Source: Candidatus Cloacimonadota bacterium
Lineage (GTDB): Bacteria > Cloacimonadota > Cloacimonadia > Cloacimonadales > JAFGVF01
Direction of reading: 5' to 3'
Length of the DNA: 5,082 nucleotides
Assembly: GCA_016938155.1 (NCBI GenBank)
Contig: JAFGVF010000042.1
Span: 1-5,082 of the forward strand
Below, one piece after another: positions 1-5,082 of the stretch (the first letter of the stretch is position 1; every line of letters begins with the position of its first letter). The notes beneath the pieces are model-generated. The model was given only the letters and a program-made list of their open reading frames with translations. It was not told the DNA's origin and made no database searches. The position numbers and the translations under genes are program-made.

Positions 1-103
1 TAGCTTGAACAGTCTCAAGTTAAAATTAAAGCTTTAGCATAAATCTTATTGACATGAGCAATGGGAGTGGAAATCAATGCCTGAAATATTATGGGGATAA
101 GGT
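1..103. other. Upstream non-coding stretch before the radical SAM gene
   Basis: No gene is supported here. One reading frame (bases 2-37) could be the last eleven codons of a rightward gene ending at TAG, but eleven residues are too few to judge. A perfect TTGACA lies at 49-54 and is discussed as a possible -35 box. An in-frame TAA at 98-100, immediately upstream of the ATG at 104, fixes the 5' limit of the following gene. Confidence 0.5.
49..54 (+). promoter_or_regulatory. Possible -35 box (TTGACA) upstream of the radical SAM gene
   Basis: This is a perfect TTGACA hexamer beginning 55 bases before the ATG at 104. No good TATAAT-like -10 is visible 16-18 bases downstream; the bases around 71-78 read AAATCAAT. 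The call rests on the hexamer and on its spacing, which resembles that of two other TTGACA sites in the window. Confidence 0.3.
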
Positions 104-1165
104 ATGCAAATTATACATAGAAAGCGGTTTGATAATAACATCATGGAACAGTTTGAAAAGGCGATGCAGATAATGCAGGGAATGCCAATAAGAACACCAT
201 TTTTTGTTAAATCTCTGTTTAATCAGAAGAGAGCAGCAAAGAGAAGAGAGAAATTAATCAAAGAGGGTCTTGAAGTCCCTCCACTTCTCATAATCAGCAT
301 TACTAAACGGTGTAATCTTAACTGTGCCGGATGCTACTCAAAGATTCTGCATACTAACAATGACCCTGAGCTGACTACTGAGAAATTCAGAGAAATACTT
401 GCGGAAGCAACTGAACTCGGAGTATCCATAGTCCTATTGGCTGGGGGAGAGCCACTTGTAAGGAAAGATTTTCTGGAGATTGCAGCCGAATTTCCTCAGA
501 TAATGTTTCCCATCTTCACCAATGGACTTCTTCTTAATGATGATTATATCAAGTTCTTCTCAAAGAATCCAAACCTGTTACCTGTTATTAGTCTGGAAGG
601 GGGAGAAGCTGAAACTGACTTCAGAAGGGGGGAGGGAGTTTATAATAACTTCGATTGCAATTGCGAGGAGATGAACAGAAAGCAGATTCTTTGGGGAACA
701 TCGCTTACCGTTACATCAAAAAACATGGACTTACTGTTCTGTGATGCTTTTATAACTGAGTTACTGGGAAGAGGTTGTAAACTCTTCTTCTTTGTTGAAT
801 ATGTACCCATCGCAGAGGGAAGTGAGAATTTAGTTCTTTCTGAAGCACAAAAGGCAATGGTTCAGCCAAATGTAGATAGGCTTATGGCAAGTTATCCGGC
901 GATGTTTATCGCTTTCCCCGGCGATGAAGAGCAATACGACGGCTGTCTCGCAGCCGGGCGTGGATTCATGCACATCAATCCAAGCGGGAAAGTAGAGCCG
1001 TGTCCATTTGCTCCCTTCTCAGACACAGACTTGCACTATAATACTCTTCGAGAAGCTTTATCATCTGAGTTTCTGGCAAAAGTGCGTGACAACCATCACC
1101 TCCTGAAAGAGGGGAAGGGTGGTTGTGCTCTCTGGGCTAACCGTGAGTGGTTACGGAATCTTTAA
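104..1165 (+). CDS. Radical SAM protein with SPASM-like C-terminal cysteines
   Basis: This 353-residue protein is a radical S-adenosylmethionine enzyme; its substrate is unknown. The cluster motif CNLNCAGC (Cys70, Cys74, Cys77) would bind the [4Fe-4S] that cleaves SAM, and it follows the usual first beta strand (LLIISITKR). A GGEP motif at 114-117, the SAM amino-group binding turn of the family, sits in LLAGGEPL. The C-terminal part has Cys281, Cys300 (in a GKVEPCPF stretch typical of SPASM/auxiliary-cluster regions) and Cys341 in a GGCALW..REWL ending, so an auxiliary Fe-S cluster is plausible. About 60 residues precede the barrel and are basic and helical (KRAAKRREK). The start at 104 is the first possible one because TAA lies at 98-100; the ribosome site is only a loose GGGGATAAGG. 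Met14 (base 143) is an alternative without a ribosome site. The stop touches the stop of the convergent DUF3795 gene. The family call is firm; the reaction (peptide modification, sulfatase-maturase-like or other) is not inferable. Confidence 0.9.
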   Translation: MQIIHRKRFDNNIMEQFEKAMQIMQGMPIRTPFFVKSLFNQKRAAKRREKLIKEGLEVPPLLIISITKRCNLNCAGCYSKILHTNNDPELTTEKFREILAEATELGVSIVLLAGGEPLVRKDFLEIAAEFPQIMFPIFTNGLLLNDDYIKFFSKNPNLLPVISLEGGEAETDFRRGEGVYNNFDCNCEEMNRKQILWGTSLTVTSKNMDLLFCDAFITELLGRGCKLFFFVEYVPIAEGSENLVLSEAQKAMVQPNVDRLMASYPAMFIAFPGDEEQYDGCLAAGRGFMHINPSGKVEPCPFAPFSDTDLHYNTLREALSSEFLAKVRDNHHLLKEGKGGCALWANREWLRNL

Positions 1166-1606
1166 TTATTCGTTATCGATTAGAGGTCCTTTGCCAAAGG
1201 TTATCTTACCCGTATAATATCTTTTCCTGATTTCCGGTATCTTAGCAATCCAAGCCCTAACACCGTGGTTTTGGATATAGCACTGGTTGAACATCTTCAT
1301 GTTGTGAGGTAGCGTATTTGCCCTATCGACAGAAGGATTCAATTTACTGCATGGAAAGTCATCACATTCATAGCACATCTCAATCCCATGCTCTTCTACG
1401 CAGATAAACTGCTCGCATCGACCATCCAGATGAAGACAATTTCCATCTACTGCTCTGCAACCGAGACAAGGAAGATTCTCTTCCTTTAGTCCAGTAGCAA
1501 CGAGTAACTTCATTAACTCAGGGTTATCTTTTACCTTATAAGCTGAGCATTCAGCACAGTACATTCCACAAGGTGACACAAGAGCAAGTTCAGAATTCTT
1601 TAGCAT
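1166..1606 (-). CDS. DUF3795 family cysteine-rich protein
   Basis: This 146-residue cytosolic-looking protein carries the DUF3795 signature: an N-terminal SPCGMYCAECSAY block, a middle LPCLGCR...C block, and a CYECDDFPC block followed by Lys/Leu. There are twelve cysteines (13, 17, 20, 47, 50, 57, 64, 69, 78, 81, 86, 109). The first three form C-x3-C-x2-C. The pattern suggests zinc or Fe-S binding; the family has no settled function. The reading frame is open back to an ATG at 1672, but the first 22 residues from there are hydrophobic and have no ribosome site. The ATG at 1606 is preceded by GGAGAGGATA, a good Shine-Dalgarno, and starts just before the conserved block, so I chose it. The gene meets the radical SAM gene tail to tail: its TAA (1168-1166) directly follows the other's TAA. 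A TTGCAT-N17-TATAAT promoter candidate lies upstream. Confidence 0.85.
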   Translation of the reverse strand: MLKNSELALVSPCGMYCAECSAYKVKDNPELMKLLVATGLKEENLPCLGCRAVDGNCLHLDGRCEQFICVEEHGIEMCYECDDFPCSKLNPSVDRANTLPHNMKMFNQCYIQNHGVRAWIAKIPEIRKRYYTGKITFGKGPLIDNE

Positions 1607-1680
1607 TATCCTCTCCAGAACAGTATTTGAAAAAAAGAGTTTGGATATAGGCAGGATAGTCAAGAAAAACATTGCATTTA

Positions 1681-1709
1681 ATTATAACAATAGAGGTTAT
1701 TACATGCAA
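1681..1709 (-). promoter_or_regulatory. Promoter candidate for the DUF3795 gene
   Basis: On the minus strand a perfect TATAAT (1686-1681) is preceded by TTGCAT (1709-1704) with a 17-base spacer. The -35 matches TTGACA at three of six positions. Transcription would begin around 1673-1675, close to the distal ATG at 1672, which further favours the inner start at 1606 with a leader of about 65 bases. Confidence 0.5.
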
Positions 1710-1743
1710 AATAACAGCATTTATCATAGCTTATTGATTTCAC

Positions 1744-1749
1744 TTGACA
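1744..1749 (+). promoter_or_regulatory. Possible -35 box (TTGACA) upstream of the 41-residue ORF
   Basis: This is a perfect TTGACA located 62 bases before the ATG at 1806. The position 17 bases downstream reads CAACAG, so no canonical -10 is visible. Confidence 0.3.
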
Positions 1750-1805
1750 CATAACTGAAGAAAAAACAACAGCTACATCATTCTATGCTGATTATAGGAG
1801 AAATC

Positions 1806-1931
1806 ATGAAAAACAAAATCAATCTTAAGTCTTGTCCTGTCTGCAATAACAAAGCCGGTAAAGTCTTTCTGTTATCGGTGATTGCCACAGTATTTGTAGT
1901 GCTGTTTAAAGTGTTTAAAAAGAAGAAGTAA
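1806..1931 (+). CDS. Small CxxC single-membrane-segment protein (41 aa)
   Basis: This unrecognised short gene has a strong start: AGGAG at 1796-1800, five bases before the ATG. The product begins MKNKINLKSCPVCNNKAGK, so Cys10 and Cys13 form a CPVC knuckle that could bind zinc with a partner or oxidise. Residues 20-34 (VFLLSVIATVFVVLF) form one hydrophobic helix long enough to enter or cross a membrane. The chain ends in a basic KVFKKKK tail. By the positive-inside rule both ends are basic, so the orientation is ambiguous. It stands alone between the divergent DUF3795 gene and the repeat element that begins 33 bases after its stop. The good ribosome site plus the coherent CxxC/helix/Lys-tail layout argue that it is real. 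Function is unknown. Confidence 0.65.
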   Translation: MKNKINLKSCPVCNNKAGKVFLLSVIATVFVVLFKVFKKKK

Positions 1932-2004
1932 ACTTACTTCAAGCTAACATCAGTCATTTATTTAGGGGCTGTCCCACAGCTCCAAGATCGCTTCCTTCTA
2001 AATT

Positions 2005-2054
2005 CCTCTCCCTAAGGAAAGTTTTTAGAAAAACTTTTCTGGTGAGGGGAGAGG
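2005..2054. repeat. Long near-palindrome inside the repeat element
   Basis: CCTCTCCC (2005-2012) pairs perfectly with GGGAGAGG (2047-2054). Within it, 2015-2025 pairs with 2030-2040 (eleven pairs including one G-T) around a TAGA loop. The intervening GGTGAG on the right side is unpaired. As RNA this would be a strong stem. Confidence 0.65.
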
Positions 2055-2055
2055 T

Positions 2056-2077
2056 CGATTTTCAGCTTTGAAAATCG
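2056..2077. repeat. Perfect 8-bp hairpin inside the repeat element
   Basis: CGATTTTC (2056-2063) and GAAAATCG (2070-2077) are exact inverted repeats around a six-base AGCTTT loop. The hairpin is bracketed by the two copies of GGTGAGGGG. It lacks a GC-rich stem plus T-run, so it is not a typical terminator. Confidence 0.6.
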
Positions 2078-2121
2078 GGTGAGGGGCTTGATTTCTTATA
2101 TATATTGAGGTTGTGGGACAG

Positions 2122-2141
2122 CCCCATTTGTTCTTATGGGG
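2122..2141. repeat. 6-bp inverted repeat overlapping the element's right end
   Basis: CCCCAT (2122-2127) and ATGGGG (2136-2141) are perfect inverted repeats around an eight-base loop. The left arm is the last four bases of the terminal repeat plus two flanking bases, so the pairing may be coincidental. Confidence 0.35.
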
Positions 2142-2160
2142 TGACTCCTTTTTGGGGTAC

Positions 2161-2178
2161 AAAAAAGCCCCTCTGGGG
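2161..2178 (-). terminator. coaD: Probable terminator after coaD
   Basis: Read on the minus strand, CCCC-AGA-GGGG (2178-2168) is followed by C and six T (2166-2161), eleven bases past the coaD stop. The stem is only four pairs with a three-base loop, so it is weak, but the position and T-run fit an intrinsic terminator for the leftward operon. Confidence 0.5.
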
Positions 2179-2188
2179 GACTCAAATT

Positions 2189-2668
2189 CTACTGTTTAAA
2201 TTTATTCTCAAGTGCAATTCGTACATTTTCGGGTACCATATCGGTAAGGTTTCCTCTTGCCTCCGCAACCTGACGAATAATAGTCGATGAGAGATAGAGG
2301 TAGCGATAACTTGGTATCAGAAAAAATGTATCAACACACTTCTCCAGTTTTTTATTGGTAAGAGCAATTGAAAGTTCATATTCGAAATCCGATACAGCAC
2401 GCAAGCCCCTTATAATGATTTCACATCCTTGCGACTTGGCAAACTCTACTGCCAGTCCGTTAAAGAAAGTAACCGTTACATTTGGGAGATGGGCACATGC
2501 CGAACGGCATAGCTCTGTCCTTTCTTCAAGCGAAAACAGGGTATTTTTACCTGTAACTCCGGCAACAGCCAGAATGATTTCATCGAAGTGAACGGATGCC
2601 TTCTCGAGGATATTAATATGTCCACTGGAGATGGGGTCGAAAGTTCCAGGATAGCAAACTTTTTTCAT
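2189..2668 (-). CDS. coaD: Phosphopantetheine adenylyltransferase
   Basis: This cytosolic enzyme catalyses the fourth step of coenzyme A synthesis: ATP plus 4'-phosphopantetheine gives dephospho-CoA and pyrophosphate. The 159 residues match the usual CoaD length. Visible motifs are the nucleotidyltransferase site GTFDPISSGH (8-17, His17 being the catalytic-site histidine), Lys41 in GKNTLFSLEER, the RGLRAVSDFEYEL block (87-99) that binds phosphopantetheine/ATP, and the YLSSTIIR signature (125-132). It is last in the leftward operon: its ATG begins two bases after the TAG of the aminopeptidase gene. There is no clear Shine-Dalgarno (GCAAAATAGAT precedes it), so translation is probably coupled to the upstream gene. 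A short stem and T-run follow the stop. The assignment is secure. Confidence 0.97.
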   Translation of the reverse strand: MKKVCYPGTFDPISSGHINILEKASVHFDEIILAVAGVTGKNTLFSLEERTELCRSACAHLPNVTVTFFNGLAVEFAKSQGCEIIIRGLRAVSDFEYELSIALTNKKLEKCVDTFFLIPSYRYLYLSSTIIRQVAEARGNLTDMVPENVRIALENKFKQ

Positions 2669-2670
2669 AT

Positions 2671-3906
2671 CTATTTTGCTAATGCTGCAGCTCTGATCTC
2701 TTCCAAAGCCTTGGGAGCCTTCGGGATGTTAATCGAAAGATTACGATAACCTGTTTCTGTAACCAGAATATCATCTTCAATTCGGACTCCCAATGATTCT
2801 TCAGGAATATAGATGCCTGGTTCAACAGTTATAACATTCCCAACTTCCAACACAGAGTCGCGAGCTCCAACATCGTGAGTGTCCAGTCCCAGATGATGTC
2901 CTATACTATGCATATAATAGCGTCTGAAGTCTTTCTCATCCGTAATCAGTTTGAGTTTTAACATCGCTTTGGTCAGAATTTTGACGGCAGTTTCATTTAA
3001 CTCTGTCATACTAACACCGGGTTTTATCATCCCGATAACTGTTTCCTGAGTCTCCAGAACTGCTTTATAAACATCCAGCTGGCGTTTTTTAAACTTCTTG
3101 GCAATTGGATATGTGCGGGTAATATCGGCACTGTAACCATTACAAGATGCACCAACATCCAAAAGCACTAGCACATCTTTTTCCACAACACAATCATTAT
3201 CTTCATAATGTAAAGTTGTGGCGTTGTGCCCACCGGCAATGATTGGACGGAAGCCCCAATGCCTGTAGCCGTTTGAAAGCATTTCATGGTAGAGCATGGA
3301 CTCCAGAGCATATTCCATCATTCCTACTTGACTGTTGTCCATAATCTTACGGATACCTTGTCCGGTGATGTCGATAGCCTTTTGCATCTGCTCAAGCTCC
3401 CATGGTTCCTTTACGGAACGAAGGGGAGTAACCACTTTTCCGAGTCCATCAAAACTGAGGTGGGGAAAATGAGTTCTGAGCTGCTGAATCCACATAGCGG
3501 CTCGGGTTAAGGGATTACCGAGTGCTATTTGAAAACTATGAGTATATACGGTTTTCAGGGAAACGGCATATCCTGAAATAATTCTTTCAAATTCATCAAG
3601 ATAAAACACTGACTCTATACCGCTGAGTTCAGTAGCCTCTTCCTTATGCATCTTTTCACCTTCCCAGACAATCATTTCCGGTATATTGCGATCGATAAAC
3701 AGGAAGGAAGAACTGGTTTTGCCCCAGTTTGCCATAATCAGTATTGCATTTGGCAGATTCAATCCGGTGAAATACAGGAAATTCTTTTCCTGAATGAAGT
3801 GATAGATTCCCCCCGGCTGCGGGTTGGCAAAAATCAGGACAGCCTGTCCCGGTTCTAAACTTTTTAGGGCTTTATCCCGTCGGTTAACATACATCTCTTT
3901 GTTCAT
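2671..3906 (-). CDS. pepP: Xaa-Pro aminopeptidase (aminopeptidase P, M24B)
   Basis: This metalloenzyme removes an N-terminal residue that precedes proline, using two metal ions (usually Mn). Counting from the ATG at 3912 (413 aa), an AMP_N domain covers roughly residues 5-145 and the pita-bread M24 domain roughly 175-395. All five metal ligands of the family can be matched: Asp252 (LLDVGA), Asp263 (SADITRTYPI), His339 (GHHLGLDTHD), Glu364 (VEPGIYI) and Glu379 (VRIEDD). The accessory histidines His235 and His346 are also present, so the enzyme looks active. No signal peptide is seen, so it is cytosolic. Two ATGs compete. GAGAGGGGA is one base from the ATG at 3912 but well spaced for the ATG at 3906, giving MNKEMYVN and 411 residues; I chose 3906. 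It lies 34 bases after the coiled-coil lipoprotein and two bases before coaD. Gene symbol by family. Confidence 0.93.
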   Translation of the reverse strand: MNKEMYVNRRDKALKSLEPGQAVLIFANPQPGGIYHFIQEKNFLYFTGLNLPNAILIMANWGKTSSSFLFIDRNIPEMIVWEGEKMHKEEATELSGIESVFYLDEFERIISGYAVSLKTVYTHSFQIALGNPLTRAAMWIQQLRTHFPHLSFDGLGKVVTPLRSVKEPWELEQMQKAIDITGQGIRKIMDNSQVGMMEYALESMLYHEMLSNGYRHWGFRPIIAGGHNATTLHYEDNDCVVEKDVLVLLDVGASCNGYSADITRTYPIAKKFKKRQLDVYKAVLETQETVIGMIKPGVSMTELNETAVKILTKAMLKLKLITDEKDFRRYYMHSIGHHLGLDTHDVGARDSVLEVGNVITVEPGIYIPEESLGVRIEDDILVTETGYRNLSINIPKAPKALEEIRAAALAK

Positions 3907-3940
3907 GATCATTCCCCTCTCAATGTATTCTCTGAAGAAA

Positions 3941-4246
3941 TCAATCGCCTATTTTGTCCTTAACTTCTTCAATATTCTTTTTTACTTCATCAATCTTTGT
4001 TTGAGCTTCTTTCTGCTTCTCTTTCATATCTTTTTCAAACTTCTTCTTGGTAAGCTCAATCTCTTTCTTCTTTGCCTTAATCTCTTTCTGGGCATCTTTT
4101 TTAATTTCCTGGGCACTCTTGTCAATCTCTTTGATTTTTGCCTTCACTTCATCTTTCTTCTGTTCAATTTTATCCACCTGCTTGGAGCAGGCAGTGAAAC
4201 TTGTAATAAGCACTAGTGCTAAGAGCAGGTTAACTGTCTTTCTCAT
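3941..4246 (-). CDS. Lys/Glu-rich coiled-coil lipoprotein
   Basis: This is an unrecognised 101-residue protein. The signal peptide (MRKTVNLLLALVLITSFTAC) ends at Cys20. The lipobox F-T-A-C has Phe rather than the usual Leu at -3 but is otherwise acceptable. The rest, residues about 22-98, is almost entirely Lys, Glu, Asp, Ile, Val and Gln with no proline or glycine, and it reads as one long amphipathic helix likely to form a coiled coil. Such small helical lipoproteins can be structural envelope proteins like Lpp, but the C terminus (KIGD) lacks Lpp's terminal lysine and the likeness is only in layout. GGAGG eight bases before the ATG supports the start. It is third in the operon, 19 bases after the second W/GNPP lipoprotein and 34 before pepP. 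Low complexity would make homology searches unreliable. Confidence 0.8.
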   Translation of the reverse strand: MRKTVNLLLALVLITSFTACSKQVDKIEQKKDEVKAKIKEIDKSAQEIKKDAQKEIKAKKKEIELTKKKFEKDMKEKQKEAQTKIDEVKKNIEEVKDKIGD

Positions 4247-4265
4247 GAAACAAACCTCCGAAGTC

Positions 4266-4625
4266 TTATAATTTCTCTTTATCTATACCATAGCCATGGT
4301 AGGCTTTTTCATCAACATTATACCAAACTTTCTTGCCGGAACCGAGAACATTTCCCATCGATGTTGTGGCAACATATTTCTCGGGAGGATTACCGATGAT
4401 CTCAAAATTCCAGTCTGTTAGTACGCGTTCTTCAATGTTTGTATCCTTGATTGCATCCTCAACTGTGTAAACGCTGTCTCCATATTGATCCGGTCTGGAT
4501 TGGTATGCGTTGCGAATATCCCTCAAGGCATTTTGTACTTCTTTTAAACTTCTTTCACTTATTTTCTGAGCACAACCACTTAAGATGATTGCGATTAAGA
4601 TTATAAGAATTGCTGTTCTTTTCAT
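4266..4625 (-). CDS. Small lipoprotein, W/GNPP paralog 1
   Basis: This 119-residue lipoprotein is of unknown function. The signal peptide is MKRTAILIILIAIILSGC, with an ideal lipobox L-S-G-C (15-18). A helical segment follows (about 23-45, with ALRDIRNAY), then an acidic linker. A compact C-terminal domain has W72, F74, E75, GNPP (78-81), Y84-x-A-T, GKKVWY (97-102) and HGY (110-112). The same pattern recurs in the gene just upstream: 23 of 47 residues are identical by eye over the W-to-end block, so the two arose by tandem duplication. Helix followed by a small beta-like domain recalls type IV pseudopilins, but there is no prepilin cleavage site; that is inference only. The ribosome site is GGGAG, five bases before the ATG. 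The gap to the preceding paralog is 17 bases. Confidence 0.8.
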   Translation of the reverse strand: MKRTAILIILIAIILSGCAQKISERSLKEVQNALRDIRNAYQSRPDQYGDSVYTVEDAIKDTNIEERVLTDWNFEIIGNPPEKYVATTSMGNVLGSGKKVWYNVDEKAYHGYGIDKEKL

Positions 4626-4642
4626 ATTTTCTCCCTGTTTCT

Positions 4643-5005
4643 TTATTCTTCTTCATCCAAGAAATAACCATGGAAAGATTTATCCTCTGTATCATACCAA
4701 ATCTTCTTGCCTTCCCCTATTTTGTTTGTGTCCGTAGATGTTGCCATGTATCTTTTCGGAGGATTTCCTAAAACTTCAAAGTCCCAATGAGTTTGCATTA
4801 CATCTCCGATTTGGGCTTTTTCTAATGCTTCATCAACCGTCAAATTCTCGGCATCTCCTCCAGAAGCAATTTCTGCCTCATAGACACTTCTTAAATTGGT
4901 TAAACTGAGTTTGATTGCAACTAATTCAGGGTTTCCCTTTTTATCACAAGCCGTGATACTTAACAACAGAACTGCGAGTAGAAGAATAAGAGCTATTCTT
5001 TGCAT
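4643..5005 (-). CDS. Small lipoprotein, W/GNPP paralog 2
   Basis: This is the first gene of the leftward operon: 120 residues, unknown function. The signal peptide MQRIALILLLAVLLLSITAC has lipobox I-T-A-C with Cys20. A helical stretch (about 26-45, SLTNLRSVYEAE) and an acidic linker precede the domain it shares with the next gene: W74, F76, E77, GNPP (80-83), Y86-x-A-T-S, GKKIWY (99-104) and FHGY (111-114), ending in DEEE. The frame could also open at a TTG at 5017, but GGAGG lies inside that extension, five bases before the ATG at 5005, so 5005 is the start. TTGACA upstream at 5060-5055 may be its -35. The mature proteins would be lipid-anchored with an acidic surface. Whether they sit in the inner or outer membrane cannot be told; Asp follows the cysteine here, and Ala in paralog 1. 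Confidence 0.8.
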   Translation of the reverse strand: MQRIALILLLAVLLLSITACDKKGNPELVAIKLSLTNLRSVYEAEIASGGDAENLTVDEALEKAQIGDVMQTHWDFEVLGNPPKRYMATSTDTNKIGEGKKIWYDTEDKSFHGYFLDEEE

Positions 5006-5032
5006 AAAAACCTCCAATCATTGATGCTCAAG

Positions 5033-5060
5033 ATTTGAAAAATCAGGACTTATATGTCAA
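5033..5060 (-). promoter_or_regulatory. Promoter candidate for the leftward operon
   Basis: A perfect TTGACA (5060-5055) on the minus strand is followed, 16 bases on, by TCAAAT (5038-5033), which matches TATAAT at four of six positions but lacks the key second A. The leader to the ATG at 5005 would be about 20 bases, enough for the GGAGG site. No other gene is seen in 5006-5082. Confidence 0.4.
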
Positions 5061-5082
5061 GGGAAATTAATTTATTGTAATA

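Larger units (their letters stand above)
1965..2125. repeat. MITE-like element with perfect 14-bp terminal inverted repeats
   Basis: The ends are GGGGCTGTCCCACA (1965-1978) and its exact reverse complement TGTGGGACAGCCCC (2112-2125). The 161-bp unit has no open reading frame of note. Inside are a 50-bp near-palindrome (2005-2054), an 8-bp perfect hairpin (2056-2077) and a 9-bp direct repeat GGTGAGGGG (2041-2049 and 2078-2086). The flanks ATTTA (1960-1964) and ATTTG (2126-2130) agree at four of five bases and could be a decayed target duplication. GGGxCTGTC-type ends occur in several DDE-transposase IS families, so a non-autonomous element mobilised in trans is plausible. No transposase is present here. 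It lies between convergent genes, a neutral insertion place. Confidence 0.7.

Noticed and set aside
2..37. Possible C-terminal tail of a gene entering from the left edge
   Set aside because: Only eleven codons before a TAG, with no family signal; cannot be told from chance.
1607..1672. N-terminal extension of the DUF3795 protein to the ATG at 1672
   Set aside because: There is no Shine-Dalgarno at 1672, a good one precedes the ATG at 1606, and the conserved family block starts shortly after 1606.
1965..2141. CRISPR or tandem repeat array
   Set aside because: The repeats are inverted or occur only twice, with no regular spacers and no cas genes.
2105..2290. Rightward 61-residue ORF starting in the repeat element
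   Set aside because: It overlaps the repeat end, the terminator and the 3' part of coaD antisense. It has no ribosome site or recognisable protein pattern.
3824..4216. Long rightward ORF rich in Phe and Leu, resembling a membrane protein
   Set aside because: It is the antisense of the coiled-coil lipoprotein and the 5' end of pepP. Lys/Glu codons read backwards give Phe/Leu, and it has no supported start.
4047..4271. Rightward hydrophobic ORF over the coiled-coil lipoprotein
   Set aside because: It is another antisense shadow of the same low-complexity gene, which has a lipobox and a GGAGG site on the other strand.

Overview
The window looks like chromosomal DNA of a moderately AT-rich bacterium with clear GGAGG-type Shine-Dalgarno sites. 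Three consecutive signal-peptide lipoproteins point to a cell that exports lipoproteins, probably a diderm. The mix of genes (CoaD, M24 aminopeptidase P, small W/GNPP lipoproteins, DUF3795 and radical SAM proteins) would fit an anaerobic FCB-type or candidate-phylum bacterium such as Cloacimonadota. That placement is inference from style, not a marker-based assignment.

Left part (1-1672): after about 100 non-coding bases, a radical SAM protein runs rightward (104-1165). It meets a leftward, very cysteine-rich DUF3795 protein (1166-1606) tail to tail with no base between the two stop codons. A divergent intergenic region (1607-1805) carries a promoter candidate for the DUF3795 gene and the start signals of a 41-residue CxxC/single-membrane-segment protein (1806-1931).

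Middle (1932-2188): this non-coding stretch lies between convergent genes. It holds a 161-bp MITE-like element bounded by perfect 14-bp inverted repeats, with at least two internal hairpins. Next to it are a further small hairpin and a short stem with a T-run that would terminate the leftward operon.

Right part (2189-5005): five tightly spaced leftward genes form an apparent operon. In transcription order they are two paralogous small lipoproteins, a Lys/Glu-rich coiled-coil lipoprotein, a Xaa-Pro aminopeptidase (aminopeptidase P) and phosphopantetheine adenylyltransferase (coaD). The last two are housekeeping enzymes; the lipoproteins are unrecognised. A perfect TTGACA lies upstream of the first lipoprotein.

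No CRISPR array, tRNA, rRNA, transposase or defence gene was seen. The least explained items are the structured repeat, the paralogous lipoproteins with a pilin-like layout, and the tail-to-tail pair of cysteine-rich proteins.
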